Of a DNA stretch of 64,000 nt, positions 34,035-44,770 are shown one piece after another. Positions within the stretch are counted from its first letter, which is position 1. Every line of letters begins with the position of its first letter. A program made the position numbers and the translations under genes. Source of the stretch: Metallyticus violacea (lineage: Eukaryota > Arthropoda > Insecta > Mantodea > Metallyticidae); assembly GCA_030762175.1 (NCBI GenBank), contig CM060833.1, positions 156,857,501 to 156,921,500 on the forward strand, given 5' to 3'. A model generated the notes under the pieces. That model did not search any database. It was not told the origin of the DNA and saw only the letters and a list, made by a program, of their open reading frames with translations.

Positions 34035-34731
34035 TTCACATATCCAAAATAACATGTAAAATGTAGTAACGTTTTACATTTTTATGAAAATAGGACAATA
34101 AACGAGAGTGTTTTTTCATCTTCTGAAGATTTCCGATTTAAGAACAAAGCCCTCAAATTTAGGACTACTGTGTTCATATAATGGAGAAAGACCATAGACA
34201 ATCATATTTGGGAACAGTTTTGAACAGTTCTAATGTCGAACGTTCGCGGAATATATCGTCGAAATTCCTTGATAATTTCTTTTGGTTCTATGCCCATTAT
34301 ATACAGTTGAATTTTAAATTTTTACTTAAACGGTGTTTACATTTGAGGCGCTCTTATCTCAACTGCGTTTCCCACTCTGATCATGTTCATAAGCATCGCC
34401 TTTTGAACGTTTTCCCTTCGCTCTGACGGCAAGGTCCGACAATTTGATGTAGAACAACGTATTTTGTATGTAAACATTATTTTAAATCGTTGTGTGTATG
34501 CGGGATTTATTCAGAGCTTTCCTGGTTAGTGTCTACTTACAAATCTGCAACTCACTTTATTGTGCACAAATTTGAACTTACTAGTTCGCTGGGAACAAAA
34601 AACATACAGTTTTAACAGAAGGAAAGCTAAATTAAATTTGCGCAAGTCTTGAACGTTAGCTACAAAACCACAACAAGTGGAGGCTTCGGAATGTAAAGGA
34701 AAATATTATTGATTAAATGGGTTATATAATT
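34035..34731. other. Unassigned AT-rich stretch
   Basis: Nothing was recognised. Confidence 0.4.
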
Positions 34732-34991
34732 GGTGTTTTAACCCCATTTTATTGCTGAGGCATCACAGGCGATGGACACGGATGATACATGAGATGAACA
34801 AAAATGTTTTAAGGAAGGAAGTGTTCCAGGACTGAGTTTAAGGTACATGGCTTTCCAGCATTTGGCAAGTATGAGGACTGAGGAAAACCTAGAGAAAATC
34901 TCATTCAGGGAGAATGTCCCTGGTAGGAATCGAATCCCAATCCTCCCACTTATGAGCTCATGCCCTAACGACCTCGGCCACTCGTGACGGT
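34732..34991 (-). repeat. SINE-B copy, diverged
   Basis: GTGTTTTAACCCC through CATCACAGGCGATGG to CCTCGGCCACTCGTGACGG. It carries many substitutions but is full length. Confidence 0.87.
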
Positions 34992-35469
34992 GTTATCAGG
35001 GAAATAAACATTGTTCATGTGAATCAGAATGTGTTTTGTCAATACAACAGATGCTTGCTTAGGTGAGGAAGGCGATAATTCCAGCATCGCCTGTACAGGT
35101 ACGCTTTATACACGATTTAGGGAGCGGGATTGAAGTTTAGGTAATGCTGGCTGCGACACACTAAGTAGTCGAGACTTAAATCGCGTTTAAGCGGTCAAGT
35201 TTTATAACTAAAGCCTGATATAGGTGTATGTGGAGCCGTTAATAGATTTAATGTTGAGCACCTCTGTCTTGTTACCACTTTTCATCTTCCGTTTCGGTTA
35301 AGTTATGTTGTAGATTGCCATTCATAATTTACTGAAGGTACTTTCCAGCGCTTCAAGAGATAGGTCGTCCCTGAAACTTTTCGACTGTGACGGAACCTCT
35401 TCCAGCGTAGACATTAAAAAGTAATTTCTTACCATGTTCTTTGGAATAAGTTGTGTACTGGTGCTAACA
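34992..35469. other. Unassigned stretch
   Basis: Nothing was recognised. Confidence 0.4.
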
Positions 35470-36134
35470 TACCGAGGGTGCTAAAAATATATACACACTT
35501 TCACAGAAGATATCTATTTAATATATATCAAAGTTGGACCGAAAAACAACAGTAATGTGTAGTATGATGTTCTGTAAACAGATGAGACTCACTTACATTA
35601 TGATAGCGTTGCTACGTAACAAGTAAATCAACAATGAACAAATGAAGCCAAGATTATCGTATGATGTTCTGTAAACAGATGTGACGCACATTACATTATG
35701 CTAGCGTTGCAACAACAAAATGGAGCCATAATTATCGTTTGAACAAAAAGCAATTTTGAAATATCCAAGGCACTGGATAGGGCGAAGAGGTCCGATTGAA
35801 TTCCCACCGCGTTCTCCGGATCTAATTCCGGGGAACTCTTAAGGGTGTTGTATACAATAGAAAACCAGCTACACTGGCAGCACTTCGGGAAGAAATTGAA
35901 ACGGCATGTGTTGCAATCGCTGAGGACACTTTCGCAATCGTTGCTCAATCAGTAGTTCAACGTACTCAGAAGTGTATCGACGTCGATGACGGGCATTTTG
36001 AGCAACTGTTGTAACTGTAAAAGCCTGATTAGTGCTCATCATTTTCTGTTTGTGTGAATTCAGTTTTGATATGTTAACACATTTTTTTTTTCTTTGCTTG
36101 AAGCGTGTAGACATCTTTTTGGCACCCCTCTGTA
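35470..36134 (+). mobile_element. Tc1-like element, MITE-like deletion copy with TA TSD (family V1, copy c)
   Basis: The element spans 35472-36132 between TA dinucleotides. The ends CGAGGGTGCTAAAAATATAT and, reversed, AGAGGGGTGCCAAAAAGATG match as inverted repeats and continue into ACAC.CTT. The transposase start (MEP, 35720) is joined within about 15 codons to HWIGRRGPIEFP, so the HTH and most of the catalytic domain are deleted. The tail EEIETACVAIAEDTFAIVAQ...QKCIDVDDGHFEQLL ends at about 36015. Confidence 0.85.
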
Positions 36135-37539
36135 CCTAAAGTTCAGAATAAAATTTATCGATGTTTTGTTTGTGTTAGATTTCTTTACAGGCTATATTGA
36201 CCCGGTACATTAGTAACAGGTATGTTGCTTACATTCGGCAACCGGTGTACAGAACTTTAATGCTGTCTGTTATTCTCAAAAGTAGCGCTCGCTAAGTGCG
36301 TTTGGTGGCCGACGGTGTATGGCTATCTCTCTCTTGCACCTGGCAATACCAAGAAATCCATCGCTAGAAGGAAGCAGGTCCGTACCAAAAGAAACATTTA
36401 ACAGAGCCAGTAAAGGAGTCGATCTGCAATAAAGTTAAAGCGGTTTCACCTTTCACTGCTAACATGTAACTAGGGTATAATGAAGGAATAGTTGGAAACG
36501 GATAAAGCTTCTGCAGATGAAGAGGAGAAGAAAACGGAGGAATACAAGGAAAGAAAAAAATATAGAAGATCATGAACGGGTTATCACGATAACCAAGTGT
36601 CTAGTATAGTGCACATGGTTTTGCAAGCTATTTCAGAAATGAATGGTAGCAGTGCAAATACCGGTAATTCCAGTTTGATAACCAACATCTTTACAGTACG
36701 TGGAGGAGGGAATTTCCAGACTTTTCCCTCTACTTGCGCTCTTCATTAATGTAACATGGTGAGCAAACAACTTTTGTAATTTTTCTTTCAGCAACACGGT
36801 ACTAACTAAAGCCCATTGTAAAAATGTTACTGCAGGATATAACTGTTCCAAACAGAACAGAGACACTTTCCCACGATCGTGACTAATCAAATGTCAAGGT
36901 ATAGTGGTAAATGTTTTCAAGGCGGTCTTTCCTGCAGTTTCCGCTTGCCTACAGTCGTATCCACTTGCTGTCGAGATCTTTCTGTAAAACAGCAGCCATG
37001 AGCAGTCAACAGAGCTGCTTGATGTGCATGCTTGTCAGTAATAAACCACGGATGTTTACTGCATTTGCAATGAGTGGAAGGCCTTCATAAGAGTTGTTCC
37101 AGTTAGAACACATCAAAAGCAATGCAGCTATGCCCAACACTATGTCAAGTGGAATTTATTGTTGTTGAAGCGTGCTCCACAAAGAAAAGAAGTTGTCAAA
37201 TATAATTTTTGTTAAAAGTATGATGAGCTTATTTAGCGATAGATGCACAAGTTGTAGATAAAATATTTAAAAAAAAAAAGATTATTGTTGAAGGACATGA
37301 GGCACCACAGTTCACGTTCTGGGTGAGAATCACTTGACAGAAACCAGAGTATCGCCTGACGCAACACTTCCAGCTCCCTAATTACTGTTTACATGCATGG
37401 CGGGAAATACATCCTTGGGGCAACAATTATTTTATGGAAGTTGGTTCAAAATCACTGGAGCAGATGTGGAGGGATGGTAGTGCATAAAAATAGTCAGCCA
37501 TTATCGTAAGAATTTCAAGATAATCCCCATTGGGCAGCC
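36135..37539. other. Unassigned stretch
   Basis: No gene or repeat family was recognised. Open frames are short. Confidence 0.4.
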
Positions 37540-38235
37540 ATATACTGCAATCACACTTGCTGTAATAGAACTGCCAATATCTTTATTCAGAACGATCGGC
37601 GAATAACAACCAAACAAGTTGCTGCTCACAGTGTTAACATAATTATTCACCAGTTGCATATTTAAAGATTTGTGTTAATTTATCTGCCTATCATAAGGAA
37701 TCACCTGTCGTTACGCTGAAAGGTGTTGTTTTTTAATAGTGTTAACGCCCATTTTTACTACTGAGGCATCACAGGCAGTGGGCACTGATGATACATGAGA
37801 TGAAATGATACATTGGGAAAGGATTTTTTTTTAAGAAAGGAAACGTTCTAGGCCTTAGTTTAGAGTACCTTCCCGGCATTTGCCATTTATGAGGACTGAA
37901 GAAAACCTGGAAGAAACCTCAGTCAGGAAGAAAAGTCCTTGCGGGATTCGAACCCCAAATCTCCCGCTGACAAGTCCACGCCCTAATGACCTCGGCCACC
38001 CGTGGCGGTAAGGCTGAAAGTAACCATTCCTTGTAAAACATGGAATCCATTCTTTAAGAGAATCTATGGAAAGTTATCAAAAAACTGTTCCTCGAAAAAA
38101 GTTTCAAAGGTAGCACCAACTGATTATTTTGCCTCATGGTGGAATGCCCTTTCTCACCCATTCTACAGCTCGGATCTCGCACTTTCTGCTTTTAAATTCT
38201 TCGGTCCTCTAAAATATGCAGTGATTTGACGATGA
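37540..38235 (+). pseudogene. Mariner relic split by a SINE-B insertion
   Basis: The left piece (37570-37725) reads NIFIQNDRRITTKQVAAHSV and NIIIHQLHI, the mariner HTH region (RRIT.EEVA...S.V..IIH). The right piece (38130-38229) reads WWNALSHPFYSSDLALSAFK and FFGPLK, matching HPPYSPDLAPSDFHLFGPLK. Between them sits a complete reverse SINE-B. The middle of the transposase is missing, so a deletion accompanied or preceded the decay. Confidence 0.6.
37738..38012 (-). repeat. SINE-B copy nested in mariner relic
   Basis: A full reverse SINE-B (GTGTTAACGCCC to CACCCGTGGCGGTAA). GCTGAAAG at 37715-37722 and 38013-38020 is the probable target-site duplication. Confidence 0.9.
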
Positions 38236-38318
38236 GGTAGTCATGAAGTCTAGATGACACAAAGCCATAAATTTACTAGGAAATTGTATCGTAAAATATC
38301 ACTATATAACCAACGAAG

Positions 38319-38540
38319 TCGGCTCTGGTGGTCTAGTGGTATACTTGCCTCGTAAACCCAGTGAACCCAGTTCAATCCCAGCCAGAATCGATGGATTTTT
38401 GGAGCATAAACTCCTTCCGAACCTCAAACCTGAAAGAAGAGGCTTCTGAGCAAAATTTGTCGGCTGTTTCACGCCCTGAATTGAATAGGACGTTGATGAC
38501 CTGAGATGTTAAAGAGAGTCCATAAATAAACCAAATCAAC
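38319..38540 (+). repeat. SINE-A copy, internally deleted
   Basis: The head TCGGCTCTGGTGGTCTAGTGG has a deletion after GTGGT. About 70 bp between AACTCCTTCCG and AACCTCAAACC are missing, including the conserved hairpin. Confidence 0.88.
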
Positions 38541-38831
38541 ATTGAAACTGAAATATAGCTAATTCTGAAAGAGAGAAGCGACTTATTTGAACGTTCTTCA
38601 TAGTTCCCTTGTAACCATGCACGATGCAGCTAAGTAGAATACATAAATACAGGTACCGATTGACAGTATAGGAATAGTTTCTGTGAAGATACACAGGGTG
38701 GGTACCAACTTCACAGCAAGGAAATTTACTCGACGAACGAGATAAGCAAGGAAAACATTTTGACATAGAAAAGGCGTTCTAGGAGATGTCGCTGGTGCGC
38801 AGTCTTTTTGTTAAATGTTGCACTAATTTAC
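38541..38831. other. Unassigned stretch
   Basis: Nothing was recognised. Confidence 0.4.
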
Positions 38832-38997
38832 ACATAATATTGTAATCTCGTGCTGCGCTTCCAAACGGAATCGAGTCTGACGATAGGGCCGGGGTGCCCC
38901 TGAGCGTGAAGAAGAGGCAGGCAATCTTAGCGAGCAGCAAGGCGGGGAACACGTATCCGGGGCCTGACCCTTTCAGGTTCCCTTCCATTTCCGGTGC
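38832..38997 (-). CDS. Candidate exon with hydrophobic segment
   Basis: On the minus strand TTGTTTTCCCATCAG is a very good acceptor ending at 38998. The following frame APEMEGNLKGSGPGYVFPAL continues LLAKIACLFFTLRGTPALSS and then DSIPFGSAARDYNIMC, up to ATGT|GTAAAT. YVFPALLLAKIACLFFTL could be a membrane segment or signal anchor. The stretch is far more GC-rich than its surroundings. The plus strand is also open here for 55 codons (AGVPLSVKKRQAILASSKAG) and ends in a stop, so strand is uncertain. No homology was recognised. Confidence 0.3.
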
Positions 38998-39240
38998 CTG
39001 ATGGGAAAACAATGGCTTCTGTTCCCCTCCCTCGCCCTACCATGTGTGATTGCCGGGTACTTCCTTCCTCCAAATATTTCTGTCAGACGTACGTGATAAA
39101 GAATCGTAACTCTGTAGTTTGCTCTGTATATAGTTGTCAAATTTGTATTATTGTTTACAGGGAATGTGATTTAGAAAGAAGAATGATATAAAATACAATT
39201 ATCTCTTTTGAACTCATATGTTTCGTTACCAGATGTGACA
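38998..39240. other. Unassigned stretch
   Basis: Nothing was recognised beyond the acceptor of the candidate exon. Confidence 0.4.
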
Positions 39241-39252
39241 GAGCTTTGTAAG

Positions 39253-39501
39253 AATAAATGGCACCACAGGCGGTGGATACTGATGGTGCATGAAATGAAA
39301 TGATACATTGGGAAAGGATTTTTAAGGAAGGAAACGTTCCAGGCTTAAGTCTAGGCTACCTCCCCGGCATTTGCCATTTATGAGAACTGAGGAAAACATG
39401 GAAAAAAACCTCAGTTAGGGAGAACGGCCCTGGCGGTATTCGAACCCCAGACCTCCCGCTCACAAGTCCACGCCTTAAGGACCTCGGCCACCCGCGGCGG
39501 T
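39253..39501 (-). repeat. SINE-B copy with 12-bp TSD, 3' truncated
   Basis: Lacks the GTTTAACGCCCG end and starts at ATGGCACCACAGGCGG. The right end is the CCACCCGCGGCGG head. Perfect GAGCTTTGTAAG duplications lie at 39241-39252 and 39502-39513, so the shortened end was present at insertion. Confidence 0.94.
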
Positions 39502-39513
39502 GAGCTTTGTAAG

Positions 39514-39823
39514 GAATATGCTATTAATGTTACACGACCACTAAGAAATACAAGCAATAATATTATCTTAAAAATATTCAGCAGGGAGGCAAGTTTTTAA
39601 CGCATGCTTTCAAACACGACAACGAATTTATTTTATGTAGCATTATTAATAGAAATAACATGCCGAAGAGTGCTTCTAAACGTAGTTCAGGTTCTGTAGG
39701 GTGATTCAGGCTTCTTCACAGGACTCTATAAACTTCCGATATGACGTTTAGGATCTGCCAATTGGCTTGAGGGTACTTGAAGCAAACCCGTCAAAAGTTC
39801 TACGGATCTTTAGACATCGGCTG
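39514..39823. other. Unassigned stretch
   Basis: Nothing was recognised. Confidence 0.4.
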
Positions 39824-39836
39824 TGAAATCAGCTTG

Positions 39837-40135
39837 ATTGATTGATTTGATTTATTTACGGATGCTCTTTAACATCTCAGGTCATCAGCGTCCCATTCGA
39901 TTCAGGGCGTGAAACGGCCGGTAAATTTTGCTCAGTGGCCTCTTCTTTCAGGCTTGAGGTTCTTTTTCGTGCCGTAAATGTATGACACGGGACCCACGGC
40001 TTTACTTCCCTTCCGAAGGAAGCCATACTTAGGATTTTTACGCCCGAAAAAAATCCATCGATCCTGGCCGGGTTTGAACCCGCGATCTTGGGTTTAGAAG
40101 GCAAGTATGGTTACCACTATACCACCAGAACCGAC
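39837..40135 (-). repeat. SINE-A copy with 13-bp TSD
   Basis: Reverse, full length, close to consensus. Perfect TGAAATCAGCTTG duplications lie at 39824-39836 and 40136-40148. The tail TTGATTGATTTGATTTATTT gives (CAAT)/(AAAT) repeats on the element strand. Confidence 0.96.
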
Positions 40136-40148
40136 TGAAATCAGCTTG

Positions 40149-40289
40149 TATTTCACACATTGACGGTTTACTTTTGCATCGAGAAACTGTAAGTGTCGAC
40201 ATTAACTTTGAACACTCCACGTCTTTGGGACGATGAGTGAATAAAGGAGCTAAAATAGGGGCATATAATGTTATCTATAGCACTTTCAG
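40149..40289. other. Unassigned stretch
   Basis: Nothing was recognised; it ends in an acceptor-like TATAGCACTTTCAG. Confidence 0.4.
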
Positions 40290-40430
40290 AGAGAGTGAAT
40301 CTCCGGGTTAGAAGTCAAATTGAGTCAGCCGGAGTAGAGCCCCACCCTCGCAACTGCTACTCTGATGTTGAGCCCCTGCCGCCAAATAGTTCAGATTATT
40401 CAACTGTTAGAGGCAGTGGTTCAGATTCTG
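40290..40430 (+). CDS. Candidate internal exon, 47 codons, symmetric phase 1
   Basis: The acceptor CACTTTCAG and a strong donor, TTCTG|GTGAGC, bound 141 nt. Only one frame is open: ERVNLRVRSQIESAGVEPHP, then RNCYSDVEPLPPNSSDYSTV and RGSGSDSG. The acidic, Ser/Pro-rich composition looks like a disordered region of a real protein. An in-frame ATG lies upstream at 40268, so a first exon is an alternative. The other two frames stop at once. No homology was recognised. Confidence 0.35.
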
Positions 40431-41842
40431 GTGAGCACATTATTTTATTATGAAGTGGGTGGCGAAAAAGAACAGACCGGTAGCCTAGACTACTTGTACA
40501 TACCGGCCGCACTTGTAGCATAGCTGAACACATTGGTATTATCAATTGGGATGGCTTGTCCAGTTAGTACTTAGTACATACCAGGATATCCAATTATATT
40601 CCTACCGCATAAGTAGCAAGTATCGACGCGCTTCCTGTTTTAATCGAAGCAGCGCAGTGCTATTAATGCGTAACCACATTAGTTGTGTATGTATATTAAA
40701 TATTATATACGTAGGCTCCCGCGGCCTATTTCATATATATGTAAAGTTAAAATCTTGGCTTCCGGGTGTCGCCACGTCTTAGTACTAAAATTCATCATTG
40801 CTGATATTTAAATTAACATATTGTCAGATGTTTATAATTATGGACATTTGGAATTATTTAAAGCATTTTTTTAAAAAAAAAATTATTTAACAATGCTTCC
40901 GGGTATAGTACACATTTTAAATATTTGAGAAAAACTCATATAAATCAGCATTTTATTTTATTTTATATTATTTTAATATTTTCCATGTTTTATTGTTTGA
41001 AAATTAATCTTGTCAGATAATAATTTAACATGTATTTTACTATCATCATTATTTCAAAACCGTTTCTGATATTTTCATGAAATGTGATACACAAGGAACG
41101 AACCAATAACTAGTGGTTACAGGCAGTGAAGTACTATGCGGATATTGTGTTCGCAACTAGAAGACTGGGTGCACATTTTGACTAAGTGCGCGCTGAGAGA
41201 AGATGCTAGGATAAAATTTCTTCCGCATTTATTTTTGACTTCAGTAGGATGAGGCCGGCATGTTGGGACTTAATTGTGGATAGATAAAACTGGCTAAACC
41301 TGGGCATTTACTTAAATGAAATTCGTAGTTTTAGGGACAGGACATTTCTGTAAATAGGTACATAAATAATTGGAAAAATGTATATGAATATCACATTTAT
41401 TGTATGCATGTCTGTTTCATGTGTGTGTATGAGTGAGTTCTTGTTTTCTTTTGTTGGAATTAATTTCAGAAATTAAGTATTTTACATGAGCATGTGACAC
41501 GTGCTACTGCGGTGTGTAATATATGTATATCTAGTTTAAATGGAATAATAAACATTACTATTACTGCTACTGCTGCTGGAACCGGTTTTAGACTTTTAAC
41601 ATCGCTTCTTCAATTGAAACTTCAGTTTGTTTTTTGTGATAAAATAATAAAAATGATACATCATACGTCAGAACATACTTCTGGTAAGGTGCTAAACGCT
41701 CTCCAAAAGAAACACCCTTCTCTGTCCGAAATCCTTCCCTTTCTCAGGAAAGTGATAGAATGTTTAAACAGTTGGAGAGGAAAAACCGCAGAAGTGGCAA
41801 AAGTGAAACTGAACACAATACCTAGCCCAGATCTAGACATTG
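40431..41842. other. Unassigned AT-rich stretch
   Basis: Nothing was recognised. The 126-codon frame at 41494-41874 runs into the next SINE and has no match. Confidence 0.4.
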
Positions 41843-42156
41843 TCGGTGTTGTGGTAGCCATACTTGCCTTCTGAACCCAAGATCGCGGGTTCAGACCTGG
41901 TCAGGATCGATGGATTTTTTTCGGGCGTAAAATTCCTAAGTATGGCTTCCTTCGAAAGGGAAGTAAAGCCGTGGATCCCGTGTCGTATATTTACGGCACG
42001 AAAAAGAACCTCAAGTCTGAAAGAAGAGACATCTGAGCAAAATGTGTCGGCCGTTTCACGCCCTGAGTTGAATGGGACGCTGGTGACCTGAGATGTTAAA
42101 GAGCGTCCATAAATCAATCAATCAACCAAAAAAAAAAAAAAAAAAAAAAAAAAAAA
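41843..42156 (+). repeat. SINE-A copy with long poly-A
   Basis: The head TCGGTGTTGTGGTAGCC is slightly shortened. The body is full, and the tail ATCAATCAATCAACC continues into 29 A residues (42128-42156). It may be a relatively recent insertion, although the head has mutated. Confidence 0.92.
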
Positions 42157-43440
42157 CATCTAAATCTGCACGAAATTGACCTTGGTTAATATCGCATCGG
42201 TAGCTGAGAACAGAATTGCTAGTTTGCGGTGAAAATATAATCTGATCTGTTCTGAACCCCTCTGGCTGTTTTTAAGGCGAGGTTTTCAGCTGTTCTAGCA
42301 GTGTCAGCAAAGGAAGATCCCAACGCCATGACATTTCTGACAAGAAAAGAGGAACAACATCGAGCCGCCCGATATCCCAGTTCAATTGGATTCGGAAAAG
42401 TAGGAGGATCGACACTTGTACGCCTCTTTGGGGTTGATGAATGACCCGGTCTTAGCATGGAGAAGTGCTAGACAGCAGTTTGAGAACGAATCTCTTGCTA
42501 CTAAGCTGCAATGTTAGACAGGTGGCGAAGGGATGTCTTCGATAGCCTTAGTTACCATTTAATAATAAAGTTTGTAGACTGTTATAGAAGATATTCCGTG
42601 GCTACAAACACAGGTACAACATTGTAAAGCAAGGGTTGTTAACCACCTATGAGAATGTTGCTGTTTCAAACAGAGAAGCGTAGGAAATTTGACGAAAAAG
42701 CCAATAATAATGAGGCATCGTGAAAAAAAGGACTTTAAAAGTCGATTCCGACATCTGCTCTTATAGCTTAAGGTGTTAAATTGGTAAAAGCGTGTGATGA
42801 TTTTGTAATTGAAGAAATCAGTCAAGTATGGCGATGTGGTTTTGGGTAACCCGCCAAACCTGCCCGTGACCCAGAGATCGGTCCATGAATATGCATGAGA
42901 GGATAGGAGGGTGACAACTGGCTGCAGGTTGATGGAACTGGCAAATTAAAGCGTGCCCTGCATGTTGCTAGCCACTGAGTCGAGTGTCTCAAGTTGTTTC
43001 GAACAGCAGACGACCAGTAATGATACCCTCTCATGCTGGCTTTGCTCTACTGAGCTTGATAACATCTGCATCGACACAACACTTAGGCAAACAGTATGCT
43101 GAAAAAAAAATCCTTTCGATATTAAACTGATGTAAGTTAGCCATAAGCCACAAATAATGCTCAATGGAGTCTGGAGGCCCATGATGAAGCTAAGAACTGA
43201 AGGCTCTAAGAGGAAAAAGAAATAAAGGAAAAAAAACGTTGTAATCAGAGGAAACCGGAGCAACTGTAATGATGATGAAGGATGTGACGTAAGTTGGTTA
43301 GAAATGACTTCCTCAAGGTGTCTGGGAAGGGTGCACCTATGTTGTTATTTGTGGATTAGATAGGGATAACTAAGACGATAAAGTGTTAGTCTATGTGGTG
43401 AAAGCCCTTCATTTCACCTTCTTGACCACGTTGCAATTGT
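42157..43440. other. Unassigned stretch
   Basis: No repeat or gene was recognised. The 105-codon minus-strand frame at 42946-43263 has hydrophobic runs but no context. Confidence 0.35.
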
Positions 43441-43684
43441 CACATACTTGCCTCCTAAACCCAACCCCGATGCATTTTTGCGGGCGTAAAAATACTAAGT
43501 ATGGATTCCTTCGGAAGGGAAGTAAAGCCGTGGGCCCCACATCCTAGACCTACGGCACGGTAAAGAACCTCAAGTCTGAATGAACAGGCCTCTGAGCAAA
43601 ATTTTCACGCCCAGATTTGAATGGAAAGCTGATGATCTGAGACCTTTGAAAGCGTCCATAAATCAATTAACCAATCAATCAATG
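43441..43684 (+). repeat. SINE-A copy, head mostly lost
   Basis: Starts at ACATACTTGCCTCCTAAACC. The B-box region is deleted (CCCAACCCCGATGC), while the body and (CAAT)n tail are intact. Confidence 0.9.
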
Positions 43685-44770
43685 AGCCATTGTCACCAAA
43701 ATACGCTTTCACCAGTGTTTATTACTAAATAATTATTCTACTGCATAGTATCAGTTCAGGTCACATATTTTCCACAGTTTGGTGAGCGCACACCTCTGGA
43801 CTGTCTTCATTTAGTGCATTAATCATAGAACCGAAAAGCGCAATGTGCTCAACGCCCAAATGTTCGCAGGGTTAAGCACACCAGCTGTTACTTAAATGGT
43901 GCCTATAATACAGATATTGAGCTTTTAGATATTCATAAGAAAGATTTTAACAATGTTAAATATCCTGTAACCATTTTGTGCAAATGTTTTCATCATTCAA
44001 AGTTGTTCATTGTGGCAAGCACATTGAAGCATTCAATATAAAAAGCACGCCCCACTTATATATTAAGTATTGTTGTAATTGAAGCATATTAATTGCTTAT
44101 TATCTAGTCAAACATGCTAAATTACGGTGAGATATAATGGTTTTTCTCAAATATTTAACAAATAATATATTCCCTTCTTTATTATAATTTATTTCTTCAC
44201 AAAACGTGTTCGCAGTGGAGACCACGATTCTTCAAACACTATTCACATCGTTTGCGCTCTTGTTCATAGATGGCAGAAGATGACTGAGTATTCATTTCGA
44301 AGTTCTGCAAGGACTGGGTATGTGTTTCACTAATAACTTCAACTTCAACAAAAGCAAAAAAAAAAATCAAGTAAAGTCGTATGACCTGGGTGAACATTTG
44401 GTTGCAGCACGAAATCCAATCCGTTCATGAAATTGCTTTTGTTTAAGAAGTTTCTTATCCAGGCGGTGCTTCATTTTGTTGTCATATCAACTGCACCTTG
44501 GCAACACTTGGGCTGTTTGGAATAATCACCCATTGTAATATTTAAATATACCGTTCGCTGGTAACTGTTCTTTCACAATAAATAAATAAATAAATAAGTT
44601 CTATGACTCTTCTACTACAAATGTCAACACAAACTGCCACATTAGGAGTAAGTCTACTGTGATAACTTCTTATGAATTTTGCAGTTCACGCATATATGAA
44701 GCTTATACCAGGCTTCATCGGTTCATAAACGGATGGCTTCAGGCTGCAAGCAGAACTCCAAATGCCAACC
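43685..44770. other. Unassigned AT-rich stretch
   Basis: (AAAT)n lies at 44576-44597. Nothing else was recognised. Confidence 0.45.
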
